Shown in pieces: positions 53,663-61,093 of a DNA stretch of 64,000 nt (position 1 is its first letter; every line of letters begins with the position of its first letter). Where the stretch lies: NCBI RefSeq assembly GCF_016900375.1, contig NZ_JACJKB010000011.1, forward strand, positions 1-64,000, read 5' to 3'. This DNA is from Collinsella tanakaei (GTDB lineage Bacteria; Actinomycetota; Coriobacteriia; Coriobacteriales; Coriobacteriaceae). The notes beneath the pieces were generated by a model. That model was not told the origin of the DNA. It made no database searches and worked only from the letters and a program-made list of their open reading frames with translations. Made by a program: the position numbers and the translations under genes.

Positions 53663-53772
53663 ATGAGCCACCCTCCTTCTCGTAGACGTGCGGGTGCAAC
53701 AACCGGGAAAGATTCTGCGTGAGTCGCAGGGCAAAATCTACCCCGGCTATTTCACCTCAGCGATGAAGAAAA

Positions 53773-53807
53773 AGGCCGCGTCCCGAAACGAGTACGGGGC
53801 GCGGCCT
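53773..53807 (-). terminator. Terminator after the PTS genes
   Basis: AGGCCGCGTCCCG pairs with CGGGGCGCGGCCT (one mismatch); the minus strand continues with TTTTT. It separates the PTS genes from gntR. Confidence 0.85.
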
Positions 53808-53870
53808 AGCAATCAGGCGAGGTTGGTTGGGGCGCACGACCGCGCGGTGCGCGCCCCTAGAAAACCTTGC

Positions 53871-54944
53871 TTACCCCCAGAGGTTGATCATGGGGAGGGC
53901 GCCCACGATGCCGATGATGAGCAGCAGGACGATGCCCTTGATCGGCGTGAAGTTGTGCTTCGCGAACAGGAAGTAAAGCAGAAGCACGAGCGCCAGCGGG
54001 ACGAGCTTGGGCAGCACGGAGTCGAGCGTGGAGGCCACGGAGTAGGAAACCGGAGTCTCGGTGACCTCAGCGTAGGTCACGGAGCTCATGCCGTTGCCAA
54101 GATCGGTGATGCCGGTCTCGACGGCGTTGCCGTCAGCGTCAGCGGCGGAAAGCGCGTTGCCGTCCATGTCGGAAATGGCAAGCGTACCGGCCTCAGCGGT
54201 GTCGGTGTCGACGGCGAGGTCAGCGAAGTTCTCCGCATCCTCGTTGGAGACGACGACGGTGTGGGCGACCAGGCCACGGGTGGTGCCGTTGGGGATCGTG
54301 AGGTTGATCTGGGTGGCACCCATGGTGACGGTCAGGCAGCCGACGACGAAGACGCCGAGGATGGAAGCGGCGCGGGTGAAGGCCTGCATGTTGGCGGTCA
54401 GCGCGTCGATGGCGCCGGTGCCGACACGGTAGGACCAGTTCATCAGGCCGAAGCGGCACGCAGCCTGAGCGATGTTGAAGATCACCAGGAAGATGATCGG
54501 TGCCGCGATGTTGCCGGCGATGGCCATGTTCGAGGTGATGCCGGCCGTGATGGGCACGAGCGTCAGCCAGAACAGAGCGTCGCCGATGCCGCCCAGCGGC
54601 GAGGCCGCGGAAATGCGGACGGCGCGGATGGTCTGGGTATCAACCTTGTTCTGCTCGAGGGAGAGAACGATACCCATAACGAACGTAACCAGGAAGGGGT
54701 GCGTGTTGATGAAGTCCAGGTTGTGGTACATCGACGCAGCAAGGTCCTTCTTGTTGGTGTGGACCTTCTCCAGGCCCGGGATCATGGCAAAGAGCCAGCC
54801 GCCGGACTGCATGGTCTCGTAGTTGAACGAGGACTGGAGCCAGTAGGAGCGCAGGGCCATGCGATTCAGAGTCTTCTGGTCGACCTGCGGAGCAGGGGTC
54901 AGATCCTCATAGCGCTCGGGGACAACGAACTCATTAGATGCCAT
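53871..54944 (-). CDS. PTS mannose/GalNAc-family EIID
   Basis: 357 residues from ATG at 54944 (GGAGGTGA upstream; overlaps the EIIC end by 11 bp). MALRSYWLQSSFNYETMQSGG and SPLGGIGDALFWLTLVPI are hallmarks of EIID of mannose-type PTS. The C-terminal half has an insert of about 75 residues (around VVVSNEDAENFADLAVDTDT) rich in Asp and Ala, before the final membrane helices; usual EIID has about 270-300 residues. With EIIC it forms the membrane channel for the amino sugar. Confidence 0.92.
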   Translation of the reverse strand: MASNEFVVPERYEDLTPAPQVDQKTLNRMALRSYWLQSSFNYETMQSGGWLFAMIPGLEKVHTNKKDLAASMYHNLDFINTHPFLVTFVMGIVLSLEQNKVDTQTIRAVRISAASPLGGIGDALFWLTLVPITAGITSNMAIAGNIAAPIIFLVIFNIAQAACRFGLMNWSYRVGTGAIDALTANMQAFTRAASILGVFVVGCLTVTMGATQINLTIPNGTTRGLVAHTVVVSNEDAENFADLAVDTDTAEAGTLAISDMDGNALSAADADGNAVETGITDLGNGMSSVTYAEVTETPVSYSVASTLDSVLPKLVPLALVLLLYFLFAKHNFTPIKGIVLLLIIGIVGALPMINLWG

Positions 54945-55731
54945 CGGTGAAGTCACCTCCGTCAGCAACAGCGCCCTTCAGCTCGGTCTGCTGCTGGAAG
55001 TCCCAGAAGGCGATGCCGAAGCCGATAAGGGTGAGGATGAGCAGCGCGGGGCCGGCGATGGCCTCGATGTTGCTCGCGATCAGGGCAAGGCCGAAGCCCA
55101 TGAAGAAGAAGCCCCACATATCGCGGTTCATCATGATCTTGAGCAGGATGGCGAAGCCGACGAACTTCATCATGTTGCCAGCCTGGGACAGACCGGTGTT
55201 CAGCCAATCAGGAATGGCGTCGACGATCTGCTGACCAACGGCCAGACCACCGATGAAGAACAGGGTCACGATGACGGCGAAGATCAGGCCGAGAATGCAC
55301 TCGGAGACGATCGTCCACTTCGTGACGGCCTTGGTGTCGGCCTTCTCGGCAGCAGCGCGGAAGAACTCAAGCAGCGGAGCACGGAGCGTGAAGAACAGGG
55401 TCACGCCGTACTGGCCGAGGAGCGCGAACGGGATCGCGGTGGCAACGGCCATGTCCGGATCCATGTCGAGCGTGCAAGCGAAGATAGCAGCCATGATGCC
55501 GCCGATGACCGCGTTGGGCGGCTGGGCACCTCCGATCGGCATGTTACCGATGGTCATGAGCTGGTAGGTACCGCCAACGACGAGACCAGTGTTGATGTCG
55601 CCGAGGATGGCGCCGATGATGGCACCGGTGACGATAGGCTGGTACAGCGACTCAAGGAAGTCGAACTGGTCGATAGCCGCAACAAAGGTGACCAAGAAGA
55701 CCAACGCGATCTGAACAGCATTAACGTCCAT
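54934..55731 (-). CDS. PTS mannose/GalNAc-family EIIC
   Basis: 265 residues, eight or so membrane segments. The N-terminus VNAVQIALVFLVTFVAAIDQ-like and GAIIGAILGDINTGLVVGGT are typical EIIC sequences; GGAQPPNAVIGGIM also. It forms the sugar channel with EIID. The next gene, EIID, starts inside its last codons. Confidence 0.92.
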   Translation of the reverse strand: MDVNAVQIALVFLVTFVAAIDQFDFLESLYQPIVTGAIIGAILGDINTGLVVGGTYQLMTIGNMPIGGAQPPNAVIGGIMAAIFACTLDMDPDMAVATAIPFALLGQYGVTLFFTLRAPLLEFFRAAAEKADTKAVTKWTIVSECILGLIFAVIVTLFFIGGLAVGQQIVDAIPDWLNTGLSQAGNMMKFVGFAILLKIMMNRDMWGFFFMGFGLALIASNIEAIAGPALLILTLIGFGIAFWDFQQQTELKGAVADGGDFTDGI

Positions 55732-55818
55732 CTATGCTCCTCCTTTCAAAATGTTCTCATTACGAACGGTTTCGTACACGCGCACGGCCACATGCAACCG
55801 TACGCAGAGGATGAGCTC

Positions 55819-56301
55819 TTAGGCAAAGAGCTTGTTGACATCCTCAACCGGCGTGCTCGGAACACGCCTGATCTCCAGTTCCACCCCCAAATCCTGAAGC
55901 TCCTTGAAAGCGGCGACGTCGGCGTCGTCAACGGCGACCGTCGTTGCAACCTGCCGCTTCCCCTCCGACATGTGCATGTTGCCGATGTTGACCTTCTTTA
56001 TAGGCACTCCACCCTTGACGAGCGTCAGCACGTCCTGCGGAGTCTCGGCCACGATGAAGATCTTCTGCTTGGGCGACGCCTTCGAGATGATGTCGATGGT
56101 GTGCTGCAGAGAGAAGAAACGGGTGGCGACGCCGGCCGGGGCCGCCATCTTCATGAGGTTCTGACGCATGGAGTTGTTCGAAACCTCGTCGTTGGCAACG
56201 AGGATCAGGTTGGCGCCCAGCGTGGAGTTCCACTGCGTGGCGACCTGACCATGGATCAGACGGTTATCGATACGGGTAAGGAGAATGTTGGGCTCTGCCA
56301 T
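55819..56301 (-). CDS. PTS mannose/GalNAc-family EIIB
   Basis: 160 residues from ATG at 56301 (AAAGGA eleven bases upstream). The active-site His lies in IDNRLIHGQVATQWNSTLGA, the EIIB signature. It takes phosphate from EIIA and passes it to the entering sugar. Length matches the family (about 160). Confidence 0.93.
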   Translation of the reverse strand: MAEPNILLTRIDNRLIHGQVATQWNSTLGANLILVANDEVSNNSMRQNLMKMAAPAGVATRFFSLQHTIDIISKASPKQKIFIVAETPQDVLTLVKGGVPIKKVNIGNMHMSEGKRQVATTVAVDDADVAAFKELQDLGVELEIRRVPSTPVEDVNKLFA

Positions 56302-56403
56302 GTTCGTACGCATCCTTTCTCTGCTGGCGTATCTGCCTTTACGTACACGTACAACGTTTCTCACACGGGCGCGGACGCCCAAGAAAAACCTGAGTGGGTT
56401 CGG

Positions 56404-56688
56404 CTACTTCTCGATCTCCTGGATCGCGTAGCGCGAGACGTCCAGAACGGCACCGGAACGGACCTTCACCTCGACGACATCGCCGTTGATGCTCTTCACC
56501 GTGCCGAAGATGCCGCCTCCGAACATCACCTTCTGACCGGGGGCGAGTTCGGTGTGGACCTCCTTGAAGTACTCGCGCTTCTTCTTGAGGCCGATCTGGG
56601 TCCAGATGATGTACACCACACCCATGATGGCCAGAAGGATCAGAAGCGCCACCGAGGAGGCGAGGACGTCCTGGAGAAAGCCGTCCAT
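56404..56688 (-). CDS. yajC: YajC-like Sec translocase accessory protein inside the PTS operon
   Basis: 94 residues: one N-terminal membrane helix (ALLILLAIMGVVYIIWTQIG), a KKKREYF basic patch, then the soluble YajC fold with L-A-P-G-Q-K-V-M-F-G-G-G-I-F-G-T-V. YajC binds SecDF. The start overlaps the EIIA stop as TAATG and EIIB follows, so it is embedded between two PTS genes. Either the PTS operon has adopted a YajC paralogue or it serves membrane insertion of EIIC/EIID. Confidence 0.85.
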   Translation of the reverse strand: MDGFLQDVLASSVALLILLAIMGVVYIIWTQIGLKKKREYFKEVHTELAPGQKVMFGGGIFGTVKSINGDVVEVKVRSGAVLDVSRYAIQEIEK

Positions 56689-57125
56689 TAAATGCCGTCC
56701 TCGTCGTCAAGCTCGTCGTCGGCAACCGTGGGCTCGAGCCTGCGATGGACGATGCCGGTCTGGCCGACGGTCACGGCCTGGTCGGCGAGCTCGGCAAGGG
56801 TGGAGCCGGCGCCGCGGGTGAGCAGCAGCTCGATGAGCATGGGCAGGTTGGCGCCCGTGACGACCTCGACGTCGGAGATGTCCTGGGAGATCATCATGGC
56901 CTGGTTGAAGGGCGTGCCGCCCAACAGGTCCACGAACACCAGGACGCCGTCGGTCTCGGCGCGCATAGCGGTGATGGCAGCACGAAGGTCATCGCCGTAG
57001 CTGGCAGCCTGGGAACCCTCGAACGGGACGATCTGGAACGCCGGCTGATCGCCCGCGACCATGTCGATCGCGCTCGCGATGCCGTTCGAGAACTGACCGT
57101 GACCCGTCAGGATGAATCCGATCAT
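56688..57125 (-). CDS. PTS mannose/GalNAc-family EIIA
   Basis: 145 residues from ATG at 57125 (AAAGGTGG seven bases upstream). MIGFILTGHGQFSNGIASAI holds the phosphorylatable His9; FVDLLGGTPFNQAMM is the second family motif. First gene of the operon: it receives phosphate from HPr and gives it to EIIB. A short acidic tail (DDELDDEDG) ends the protein. Confidence 0.93.
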   Translation of the reverse strand: MIGFILTGHGQFSNGIASAIDMVAGDQPAFQIVPFEGSQAASYGDDLRAAITAMRAETDGVLVFVDLLGGTPFNQAMMISQDISDVEVVTGANLPMLIELLLTRGAGSTLAELADQAVTVGQTGIVHRRLEPTVADDELDDEDGI

Positions 57126-57173
57126 GCTAACCACCTTTCTCGGGAGCGACTCCCCATCGCCCCATCTGCCAAA

Positions 57174-57188
57174 ACTGGTAGTAACCAC
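57174..57188. promoter_or_regulatory. DasR/NagR-like GntR operator upstream of EIIA
   Basis: ACTGGTAGTAACCAC has the TGGT-N4-ACCA half-sites of HutC-subfamily operators of amino-sugar genes. It lies 49 bp before the EIIA start, probably between promoter and gene. The regulator is likely the GntR protein at 52928-53662. Confidence 0.6.
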
Positions 57189-57459
57189 ATAACGTGTGGC
57201 TATATTCTAGCAGGGCCGCAAGTGTTCTCTGTGTGTTTTTGCGCGAGCGGTCTGTTTTGCCGTTCGCGGGGTAATTTGTACCGCTTATCTTTTTATGACC
57301 GCTTTGACCAGCTTTTTTGAGTTAATGCGCGTGAACACCCTCAGATTGCATCGCCGCATAAGATGCGACTTTGTGCACTTCACGTGAACTAAATGTCCAT
57401 TCACATCTTTTACAACTTTGTGATGAACGATGCACTGGTATGAAATCGTTTGCGAATTT
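57189..57459. other. AT-richer intergenic region, nothing recognised
   Basis: About 270 bp with visibly lower GC than the surroundings. It contains TAGAAT/TATAGC words on the minus strand that may be the PTS promoter, but no open frame, tRNA or known RNA was seen. The palindrome cluster begins at 57460. Confidence 0.5.
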
Positions 57460-57529
57460 GCATGACAGTTAGGACGGGGCCCAGTGTCATGCTTTTGCAT
57501 GACACTGGGCCCCGTCCTAACTGTCATGC
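57460..57529. repeat. Two GCATGACA palindromes in head-to-head array (33-bp arms)
   Basis: The 33-mer at 57497-57529 is the exact reverse complement of 57460-57492, with TTTT between. Each 33-mer is itself a GCATGACA...TGTCATGC palindrome identical to 27086-27118. Confidence 0.95.
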
Positions 57530-57564
57530 TCATTTGCCGGTGCACTTTCGGTCAAACTGATTCG

Positions 57565-57685
57565 TTGCCGGTGCACTTCTGACCAGTTTAGATTTTGCCG
57601 GTGCACCTGGGGTACATGATTTGGCCCCAAACATGTACCCCAGGTGCACCGGCAATCTTAAAACTGGTCAGAAGTGCACCGGCAA
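57565..57685. repeat. Nested palindromes with TTGCCGGTGCAC ends
   Basis: Outer arms 57565-57589 and 57661-57685 (25 bp, exact) and inner arms 57595-57618 and 57632-57655 (24 bp, exact) all start or end with TTGCCGGTGCAC or its complement. The innermost loop is ATTTGGCCCCAAA. A fifth, unpaired TTGCCGGTGCAC lies at 57535-57546. Confidence 0.95.
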
Positions 57686-57699
57686 ACCCGGAAGCTCGC

Positions 57700-57812
57700 G
57701 CGTTCGCCCAGCTCCGCGCCGCCAACGCGGTTCGAATCCGCCGCCTCCCACGGTAACGAAAAGGGCCCCTTCGCAGGGACCCTTCTGAATTCGATGGAGC
57801 CAACGAGCGGGT
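57700..57812 (-). repeat. Partial duplicate of the tRNA-Thr 3' end and its downstream region
   Basis: About 110 bp (CGTTCGCCCAGCTCCGCGCC to GAGCCAACGAGCGG) repeat 57883-57995 at roughly 90% identity. The copy includes the last 17 bp of the tRNA gene with CCA and the GGGTCCC/GGGGCCC terminator, but the rest of the tRNA is absent; two small hairpins (CCGTGCCTTCGGCACGG and GGGCGCCTTCAGCGCCC) follow instead. Confidence 0.8.
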
Positions 57813-57948
57813 TCCCCGTGCCTTCGGCACGGGCCGGCTGCGGGCGCCTTCAGCGCCCTTGCCCGCTTCGCTGCGGACGCTCACGCGTTCGCCCAGCTCC
57901 GCGCCGCCAATGCGGTTCGAATCCGCCGTCTCTCCCCTAAACGAAAAG

Positions 57949-57970
57949 GGCCCCTTCGCAGGGACCCTCT
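57949..57970 (-). terminator. Terminator of tRNA-Thr
   Basis: On the minus strand AGGGTCCC and GGGGCCCT arms with loop TGCGAA, followed by TTTCG. A copy of it lies near 57765-57787. Confidence 0.75.
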
Positions 57971-57979
57971 CAAATTCGA

Positions 57980-58055
57980 TGGAGCCAACGAGCGGATTCG
58001 AACCGCTGACCCACGCATTACGAGTGCGTTGCTCTACCAGCTGAGCCACGTTGGC
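57980..58055 (-). tRNA. tRNA-Thr (anticodon CGT), CCA encoded
   Basis: Minus strand: acceptor GCCAACG pairs with CGTTGGC, D stem GCTC/GAGC, anticodon stem ACGCA/TGCGT with loop CTCGTAA, T stem AGCGG/CCGCT with TTCGAAT, discriminator T, then CCA. All stems pair fully. Reads ACG codons. Confidence 0.97.
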
Positions 58056-58146
58056 TTGTCAATCGGTCGGGCGCGTACGTCCGACGATTGGTTATAGTAC
58101 GGCCAAATGGCCGCGAGCGCAAGGGGCCAATGGGCAATCGATAAAT

Positions 58147-58620
58147 CTACTCATCCCAGAACTGGTCGGCCAAGATCTTGAAGCAGATCTTCTTGATCTC
58201 GCTGGCGCCGTCATCCCCGTACTGCAGGGTGGGCATATGGGGCTCCCCCACCATGAAGATGGCGAACTTCCCGTCGGCAAGGTCGCCATCGATGCATGCG
58301 GGCGTATCCAGCAGCTCGAAGTCGCCCGCCTCGTCGTAGGGCTCGACGATCGTGCGCTCACCGAGCGCGACCTTGAAGGCCTCGCGGCCGCGCACATCGA
58401 TCTGAAGATCGTGATAGCGACGGTGGCACTCGTGGCGAGCACCCTCCACCGGGCGCGTCGTCGGCTCCATCACGTTGGCGAACACCTTCTCGCCGCAGAT
58501 AGCATGGCTGCCCACGGCAAGCTCCGCCGGGTCGTTCTCGGCAAGCCAGTCGATCAGGATGTCGAGTCCGCGCGACATCCCGCGATAAAGATGGAGGTCA
58601 TCCAAGGAACCGTAGATCAT
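58147..58620 (-). CDS. YhcH/YjgK/YiaL family protein (DUF386, sugar anomerase-like)
   Basis: 157 residues from ATG at 58620 (AAAGGG six bases upstream). Cupin-like family: ECHRRYHDLQIDVRGREAF with conserved His and Asp, and FAIFMVGEPHMPTLQYGD with the metal His; K-I-x-F-K-I near the end. Members include NanQ, an anomerase for N-acetylneuraminate, and often sit in sialic acid or uronate operons. Here it stands alone beside a tRNA gene. Confidence 0.9.
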   Translation of the reverse strand: MIYGSLDDLHLYRGMSRGLDILIDWLAENDPAELAVGSHAICGEKVFANVMEPTTRPVEGARHECHRRYHDLQIDVRGREAFKVALGERTIVEPYDEAGDFELLDTPACIDGDLADGKFAIFMVGEPHMPTLQYGDDGASEIKKICFKILADQFWDE

Positions 58621-58671
58621 CAAGAGCCCTTTCGAACGGTTGCAAATCCTGTCAGCGAAACGGCGGGAGGA

Positions 58672-59913
58672 TCACTTGCCGCCGAGGTTTCGCAGGACGC
58701 CCATGATAACACTGCATGCGGCCTCTCCGGTGTCGTCGGCCATGGCAAGCACCTCGCCGTGGGCGTTGCCCGACAGGCCCGCCTTATTGGTCACGATCGT
58801 GAGACCCAGCATCTCCATGCCGAGCGCATGGGCGGTGATAGCCTCGCACACCGTCGACATGCCGACATAATCAGCGCCGAGGATCTTCAGGGCGCGCACT
58901 TCCGCTGCCGTCTCGTACGTCGGCCCCAGCAGGCCAGCGTACACGCCCTCGACAAGCTTGACGCCCGCATCGGCAGCGGCAGCACGGGCGAACTCGGCCA
59001 GGTAGCTCGAGTAGGCATCCGCCATCGCGATGAACGGGCTATCGATCTCCGCCGCGGCCACGCACTCGGCACTTGCCAGCGGGTTGACCCCTGTCAGGTT
59101 CAGCTGGTCGGTGATGAGACCGACCGTGCCGGGCTCGATATCGCCCACCGCGCCCGAGGCGCAGGTGAGCACGATGTCGCGGCAGCCGAGCCGATGCGCA
59201 TGGCGCACGAGCGAAGTCACCTCGAGGGCGGAATAGCCCTGATACAGATGGACGCGACCGGGATACACAACCACCGGAACGCCCTCAAGGGAGCCGACGA
59301 TCACCTCGAAACGATGGCCCTCGACCGGGATGGCCTCCGCGGGGAACCCCTCGATATCCTCGTACGGAATCCTGCGCACGGGGCGGACCTTATCGGCCAG
59401 CGCTCCCAGACCGCTTCCCAAAACGATTGCCACGGGATGCTCGAAACTCGGCTCGCAGAACCGGACCAGCTTCTCATCAACCACGGTGAATCCCTCCCGT
59501 TTCAGCAGCTCGGCCGTAACTCCATCGCGGCGCGTCAGCGCGCCGGAAAACGTCCCGTCGTACACGCTGCCGATCCCGCACGACGGGCTTCTCGATTTCA
59601 GGATAGCAAGGTACGCCCCGATGGCGCGCGCCGTATCGAGCGTGCGGAGGGCACCCGTCCGGTATGCGGCAGTCACGTCGGCCCCCTCGATGGTGATAAC
59701 GCGGTCTCCCCATCGCTCGGCAGGGGGCCGCGGGCAGGCAAGGCCCCCATCCATCTCGGGGCAGACGGGGGCGACCGTCCATCCGCATGACGACAACCGG
59801 TCGGCCAGGCGCGCGCATGCGAGCTCCAAAACGGGCTTGGAGCCCCCGTCGTAGCGACAGGAGGCTCCAAGCAGGCATGAGCTTATGACGATGGCGTGTG
59901 TCGACGCGCCCAT
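58672..59913 (-). CDS. Fusion of TudS/DUF523 [4Fe-4S] domain with purine nucleoside phosphorylase
   Basis: 413 residues. Residues 1-155 are DUF523: SSC13LLG, PVC51PEMDGGLACPRPPAE and SRSPSC112G, three cysteines spaced as in the thiouracil desulfidase TudS, where they hold a [4Fe-4S] cluster. Residues about 158-413 are a trimeric-type PNP: AIVLGSGLGALADKV, PYEDIEGFP, YPGRVHLYQGYSALEV (phosphate/ribose site), GADYVGMSTVCEA and TNKAGLSG with the catalytic Asn. The start overlaps the upstream stop as TAATG. Coupled desulfuration and phosphorolysis of thio-nucleosides is an inference from the fusion. Confidence 0.85.
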   Translation of the reverse strand: MGASTHAIVISSCLLGASCRYDGGSKPVLELACARLADRLSSCGWTVAPVCPEMDGGLACPRPPAERWGDRVITIEGADVTAAYRTGALRTLDTARAIGAYLAILKSRSPSCGIGSVYDGTFSGALTRRDGVTAELLKREGFTVVDEKLVRFCEPSFEHPVAIVLGSGLGALADKVRPVRRIPYEDIEGFPAEAIPVEGHRFEVIVGSLEGVPVVVYPGRVHLYQGYSALEVTSLVRHAHRLGCRDIVLTCASGAVGDIEPGTVGLITDQLNLTGVNPLASAECVAAAEIDSPFIAMADAYSSYLAEFARAAAADAGVKLVEGVYAGLLGPTYETAAEVRALKILGADYVGMSTVCEAITAHALGMEMLGLTIVTNKAGLSGNAHGEVLAMADDTGEAACSVIMGVLRNLGGK

Positions 59914-61052
59914 TAGACGTACAGGCCGAACAGCTGGATGTCGGCGTTGGCGTACAGGCCGTCCTGGAAGTCAGACCAAGCGGTCGTGGCCTCGCTGCTC
60001 TTTTCCGCATACTCCTGGTACGCGGCGTAGTACGCGCTCAGGGCCTCTTCGTAGCTCGCGGACTCGGCGGTAAAATCGGTGCCGGACAGCGCCGAGTAGT
60101 AGGTGCCATCCTCGGTGGCCCAGGTGCCGGCCTCGGCATCCCACTCGTCACCGAGGAGGCCGATGATGTAGTCGGCGTACTCCTTGGAGCGCGTGGAGCT
60201 GTCGCCGTTCTCGGGTTCGGTGGGAGCCGTGGGAACGGTGGCCTCGGTCTCGGGGATGATCTGCGCGTAGAGCTTCTGGAGCGTCGCCTGCTGGCGGACG
60301 ACCTCACGCGCCTGATCCTCGGTCAGGTTGTAGTTCTCGGCCATCTCGGCGTAATCGGAGGTGCCGATCGAGTTCTGGGCGAACTCGATCATCTCGTCCT
60401 CGGTCACGGTGATGCCACGGGCCTCCGCCTCGGCAAGCAGGATGTGGTTGCGCGCATAGGCGAGCGCGGAGTCGGCGGCAGGCGTGGGATAGGTGCCGTC
60501 ATCCTGCACGACCGCCTCGAGGCTGTACTGCGCCTCGATGATCTCGCGCGCGGTGATGTCCGTCTTCTTGCCGTTATAGGTATAGGTGGCAACGACGGTA
60601 TCGAGCTGGTCCTCGGTCAGCGAGGAGGACGCGGCGCCCTGGCCGCCCGCAGCGGGGCCACCCGAGCCGATCATGTAGCCGGCGATGGCGGCGATCACGA
60701 CCGCAACGACCGCGATGGCGATGATGATGCCCGTCTTGGGACCCTTGGACTTGCCGTCGCCGTCGTTGCCGCCGTCGTGGAAGGCGGGCTTCTCGGGCTC
60801 GGCCTCCTTCGGCTTGGCGTGGGCGGGCGCCGGACGGTCGTCGGTGTCGTCGTCGAGCAGCTCCGGATCGGGCGTCAGCTCGTCCTCGGCAGGCTCGGGC
60901 GCGCCATCCTTCTCGGCGGCGAAGTCCTCGGCGCTCTTGCCCGCAACCAGGTCGTACGCGGTCTTCGGCAGATCGTCGGGGTTATCGGAACGCTCGATGA
61001 CCTCGATGTCATCGAAGACGTCGTGCTCGTCTTTCTTCTGAATCAGACCCAT
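59913..61052 (-). CDS. SurA-N/PrsA-like extracytoplasmic protein without PPIase domain
   Basis: 379 residues. A long acidic cytoplasmic tail (1-105) precedes one membrane helix (GIIIAIAVVAVVIAAIAGYM), then a helical outside domain with LAYARNHILLAEAEARGITV and EDEMIEFAQNSIG, the chaperone pattern of SurA_N/PrsA proteins. No parvulin motif was found, and the end is a Tyr/Ala/Glu-rich helix. Probably a folding helper for secreted proteins. It is coupled to the next gene by TAATG. Confidence 0.75.
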   Translation of the reverse strand: MGLIQKKDEHDVFDDIEVIERSDNPDDLPKTAYDLVAGKSAEDFAAEKDGAPEPAEDELTPDPELLDDDTDDRPAPAHAKPKEAEPEKPAFHDGGNDGDGKSKGPKTGIIIAIAVVAVVIAAIAGYMIGSGGPAAGGQGAASSSLTEDQLDTVVATYTYNGKKTDITAREIIEAQYSLEAVVQDDGTYPTPAADSALAYARNHILLAEAEARGITVTEDEMIEFAQNSIGTSDYAEMAENYNLTEDQAREVVRQQATLQKLYAQIIPETEATVPTAPTEPENGDSSTRSKEYADYIIGLLGDEWDAEAGTWATEDGTYYSALSGTDFTAESASYEEALSAYYAAYQEYAEKSSEATTAWSDFQDGLYANADIQLFGLYV

Positions 61053-61093
61053 GTGATTCTCTCCTTATCGTCGTGCAATGCGGCAGCGCGCGG

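Noticed and set aside
5274-57685. CRISPR array
   Set aside because: The repeated palindromes are scattered and not spaced as direct repeats with unique spacers; no cas genes are seen.
57588-58049. A 153-residue open frame starting MAQLVEQRTRNAW on the minus strand
   Set aside because: It is a translation of the tRNA-Thr gene, its duplicated 3' end and the palindrome cluster. Proteins of this form are a known annotation artefact.
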